A DNA stretch of 64,000 nt, taken from contig OZ024874.1 in the NCBI GenBank assembly GCA_964017185.1, positions 50,496,856 through 50,560,855 of the forward strand, read 5' to 3'. Below the pieces are notes generated by a model, which saw nothing but the letters and a program-made list of their open reading frames with translations, was not told the DNA's origin and did no database searches. The position numbers were made by a program, and so were the translations under genes. This DNA is from Rugalucina vietnamica (taxonomy: Eukaryota > Mollusca > Bivalvia > Lucinida > Lucinidae). Below are positions 61,839 through 64,000 of the stretch, one piece after another (position 1 is the first letter of the stretch; each line of letters opens with the position of its first letter).

Positions 61839-61913
61839 CAAACAGTGTAAGAATTTATGGGTGCCACACACTGCAGAAGTTTTATTTCATGACGAAAGCA
61901 TTATGCCCTCTAA

Positions 61914-61919
61914 AATAAA
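61914..61919 (+). promoter_or_regulatory. Polyadenylation signal AATAAA
   Basis: A canonical AATAAA (in TCTAAAATAAAATGC) lies 76 bases past the stop codon. This implies a very short 3' UTR, ending probably near 61,930-61,945. Confidence 0.6.
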
Positions 61920-62344
61920 ATGCTCAAAACTTCAAAATTGACAAATTTTGGTACAAAGATCTTTAGACATTTAGATATTTTATTGCAAGATAGCCGGTAT
62001 GTCATTCTTTGCAATTTTTGCTCGCCAAATGACTTCGCACGTGTAGCCATAAGCCAAAAGACATTACCATTTCGGTCTGTTTAGCGCCTTGTGCGCTTAG
62101 AATTTCAAAGTGGGCTTTCAAAATTATCAACATTAGGAACACGCGGCAATGCAATATACAGAGATTTTTTAATTTGTAAAAATGGAAAAATTTTAGTGGA
62201 CATTTTTTTTTATTGTTTTCACTCAAAACATTGATTGTTGGTACATATTAGAACGAGTACCCACACTCTATGTTTTGGAGCAAAAATAAGTAAAAAAGGT
62301 ATACCCCTACAAACCCCAGTTTTTCTATAATATATGATAAACAT
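61920..62344. other. Downstream flank, nothing recognised
   Basis: AT-rich sequence with no gene, no strong palindrome and no repeat that I could match elsewhere in the window. Confidence 0.5.
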
Positions 62345-63010
62345 CATTCATAGTGCAGATTATATTTTCCTTTTGGTCCTTTGAGATCAGCGATGGTATT
62401 CTGAGAAATCAGAAAATTATCAATTATCGGTTTAAATTCATTTTCTAAACTACGTTTAATAGATTTGGCCCCATGGCCCCATTTGAATTATACTAGTCTT
62501 TGAATTGACTACCCTGATAAAAGATGCAAAATTACAGTAATTCTCTTTGGCTCTATATTGCCAAATCTTATAGGGTCACTGAAGAGGCTTAAGTAGCCGA
62601 AACCGCGGTATGACGCATCCCCTTTCTCATTAATATGTTTGCTGCTCTTTAAGGATCTCATATTTATTTTAATTTGGTATTACAGCAGCTGGTGTTGTGC
62701 CATGTGGCGGCCCTAAAAAGTCTCGTCCGAACATCATCCATAGTGCAGATTATATTTTCTTTTCGATCCTTTGAGATCAACGAGGGTATTCTGAGAAATC
62801 AGAAAATTATTATTCAATTATCGCTTTAAATTCATTTTCGAAACTATGTTTAATAGATTTTGCCCCATTTGAATTATAATAGTCTCTGATAAAAGATGCA
62901 AAATTACAGTAATTCTCTTTGACTCCATTTTGCCAAATCTTATAGTGTCACTGAAGAGGCTTAAGTTTACTGCCTCATTTAAGTCTCATTTTTATTTTTA
63001 TTCGATGGTG
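62345..63010 (+). repeat. Dispersed repeat R1, two tandem copies (~390-bp offset)
   Basis: Copy 2 begins at CATTCATAGTGCAGATTATA (~62,347) and copy 3 at ~62,737, an offset of 390 bp. Both carry CTTTGAGATCA, GGTATTCTGAGAAATCAG, TTTAAATTCATTTTC, TACAGTAATTCTCTTTG and CACTGAAGAGGCTTAAG. Copy 3 departs from the others after GGCTTAAG. The second half matches the repeat upstream of the gene at 55,930-56,155. Confidence 0.85.
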
Positions 63011-63053
63011 TATATTTCCTGATGACTAAGATTTCATTCTAATTAGTGCCTAC

Positions 63054-63116
63054 TGAAAAGGTACAAATAGGCAATGATCAGGAAAAGGCGCAATCAGAAA
63101 GAAATTCTCACTCCAA
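63054..63116 (+). repeat. Dispersed repeat R2, copy 2 (partial)
   Basis: GAAAAGGTACAAATAGGCAA and AGGAAAAGGCGCAATCAGAA match 54,575-54,620 in the same orientation. The match is lost where the telomere-like tract begins. Confidence 0.75.
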
Positions 63117-63149
63117 AACCCTAACCCTAACCTAATCCTAGCCTAACCG
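63117..63149 (-). repeat. Short telomere-like CCCTAA tract
   Basis: The sequence AACCCTAACCCTAACC is followed by the decayed units TAATCC, TAGCC and TAACCG. The TTAGGG type is the usual metazoan telomere repeat. Only about two exact units are present, so this is an interstitial remnant, not a telomere. Confidence 0.6.
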
Positions 63150-64000
63150 TAAAAAATCTTCTCCTCCAGAACCGTTGAACCGATTTCAAGGAAACTTGGC
63201 ATGAAGTATCGATGACTACAGTACTACAATGTGTATAAAAATCATGACCCTGTGATGACCTTGACCTATTTTACGGCAAGGTCAACATAGGTCGCCAATG
63301 CATTTGAATGGGAAAAACTTTTAAAATGTCATTTAAAGTAAAAGTCTTGCAGGAAATGGGCAGTAGGACTGAATATTAATGATTCTGAAAAAAAAGGACC
63401 TGTGACCCCGGGGCAATATACGTGAATTACTCCATAATATTCCAGCATCTTCTCCTCTGAAACCACTTGGCCAATCAAAGCCAAATTTTATATGAAGCAT
63501 TTATAGGAAGGGGGAATCAATGTATATATAAATAATTCAGGTCGCATGACCAAGATGGCCGCCATGCCCATATATGGTAAAAACCCTTCAAAAATCTTCT
63601 TCTCCGGAACCGGTGAACTGATTTCAATCAAACTTGGCATCGATGACTCAAGTAGTACAATGTGTATATGAATCATGACCCTGCAATAACCTTGACCTAT
63701 TTAACGGCAAGGTCAACATAGGTTGCCAATGCATTTGAATGGGGAAAACTTTTAAAATGTCATTTAAAGTGAAAGTCTTGCTGGAAATGTGCAGTAGGAC
63801 TAAATATTAATGATACTGAAAAAAAACACTGGACCCCAGGAGCTCAATATAACCCCCACCCCGGGGCAGTATACATGCATATTTCCATAATATTCAAACA
63901 TCTTCTCCTCTGAAACCACTTGGCCAATCAAAGCCAAATTTTATGTGATGGGTTAACCAATGTGTATATAAATAATTCAGGCCACATGACCAAGATGGCC
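63150..64000 (+). repeat. ~440-bp tandem repeat, two copies, continuing past the window
   Basis: ATCTTCTCCTCCAGAACCG at 63,156 is matched by ATCTTCTTCTCCGGAACCG at 63,594. GGCAAGGTCAACATAGG, GCCAATGCATTTGAATGGG and AATAATTCAGG...CATGACCAAGATGGCC also recur (63,534 and 63,973). Within each unit a second, related half starts at CATCTTCTCCTCTGAAACC (63,448 and 63,899), so the unit is itself an old duplication. TGACCTTGACC lies at 63,256. No gene is present; the frame on the minus strand at 63,488-63,676 is incidental. Confidence 0.85.

Overview
The window looks like nuclear DNA of a marine bivalve mollusc. The evidence is a spliced animal-type Golgi glycosyltransferase gene and several dispersed repeats of a kind familiar from bivalve genomes: an AGCTCACCTGAG-ended element with a CGTCCGTCCGTGCG tract and a ~160-bp tandem core, long fold-back palindromes, and AAGGTCA-bearing repeats. 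The bivalve assignment is inference from pattern; no marker gene confirms it.

Bases 1 to about 52,985 (83% of the window) are one satellite DNA array of roughly 300 monomers of ~174 bp. It enters from beyond the left edge. It runs in one orientation to 35,806, switches strand at a single sharp point, and continues inverted to its right edge. Three domains can be told apart. D1 (1 to ~22.7 kb, +) and D3 (35.8-53.0 kb, -) share one form of a divergent marker-monomer pair. D2 (~23-35.8 kb, +) has its own marker form, a dimeric higher-order repeat (~349 bp), and a nearly identical 5.97-kb tandem duplication. Nested duplications of 1.4, 1.56, 2.46 and 4.7 kb are also visible. Monomers are most decayed at the strand switch and at the right edge.

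From 53.0 to 56.7 kb there is no recognisable host gene. This stretch holds short palindromes, two long fold-back hairpins, dispersed repeat fragments, and an orphan 90-codon open frame on the minus strand.

From 56.72 to 61.84 kb lies one convincing gene on the + strand. It encodes a GCNT-family (core-2/I-branching) beta-1,6-N-acetylglucosaminyltransferase of 519 residues in three coding exons with matching splice phases. Intron 2 has been filled by mobile DNA: a palindromic MITE nine bases from the splice donor, a ~1.8-kb element with nine ~160-bp core repeats, and a tRNA-derived SINE.

From 61.9 to 64.0 kb the sequence is again dispersed and tandem repeats. These include direct-oriented relatives of repeats seen upstream of the gene, a short telomere-like tract, and a ~440-bp tandem repeat that runs off the right end.
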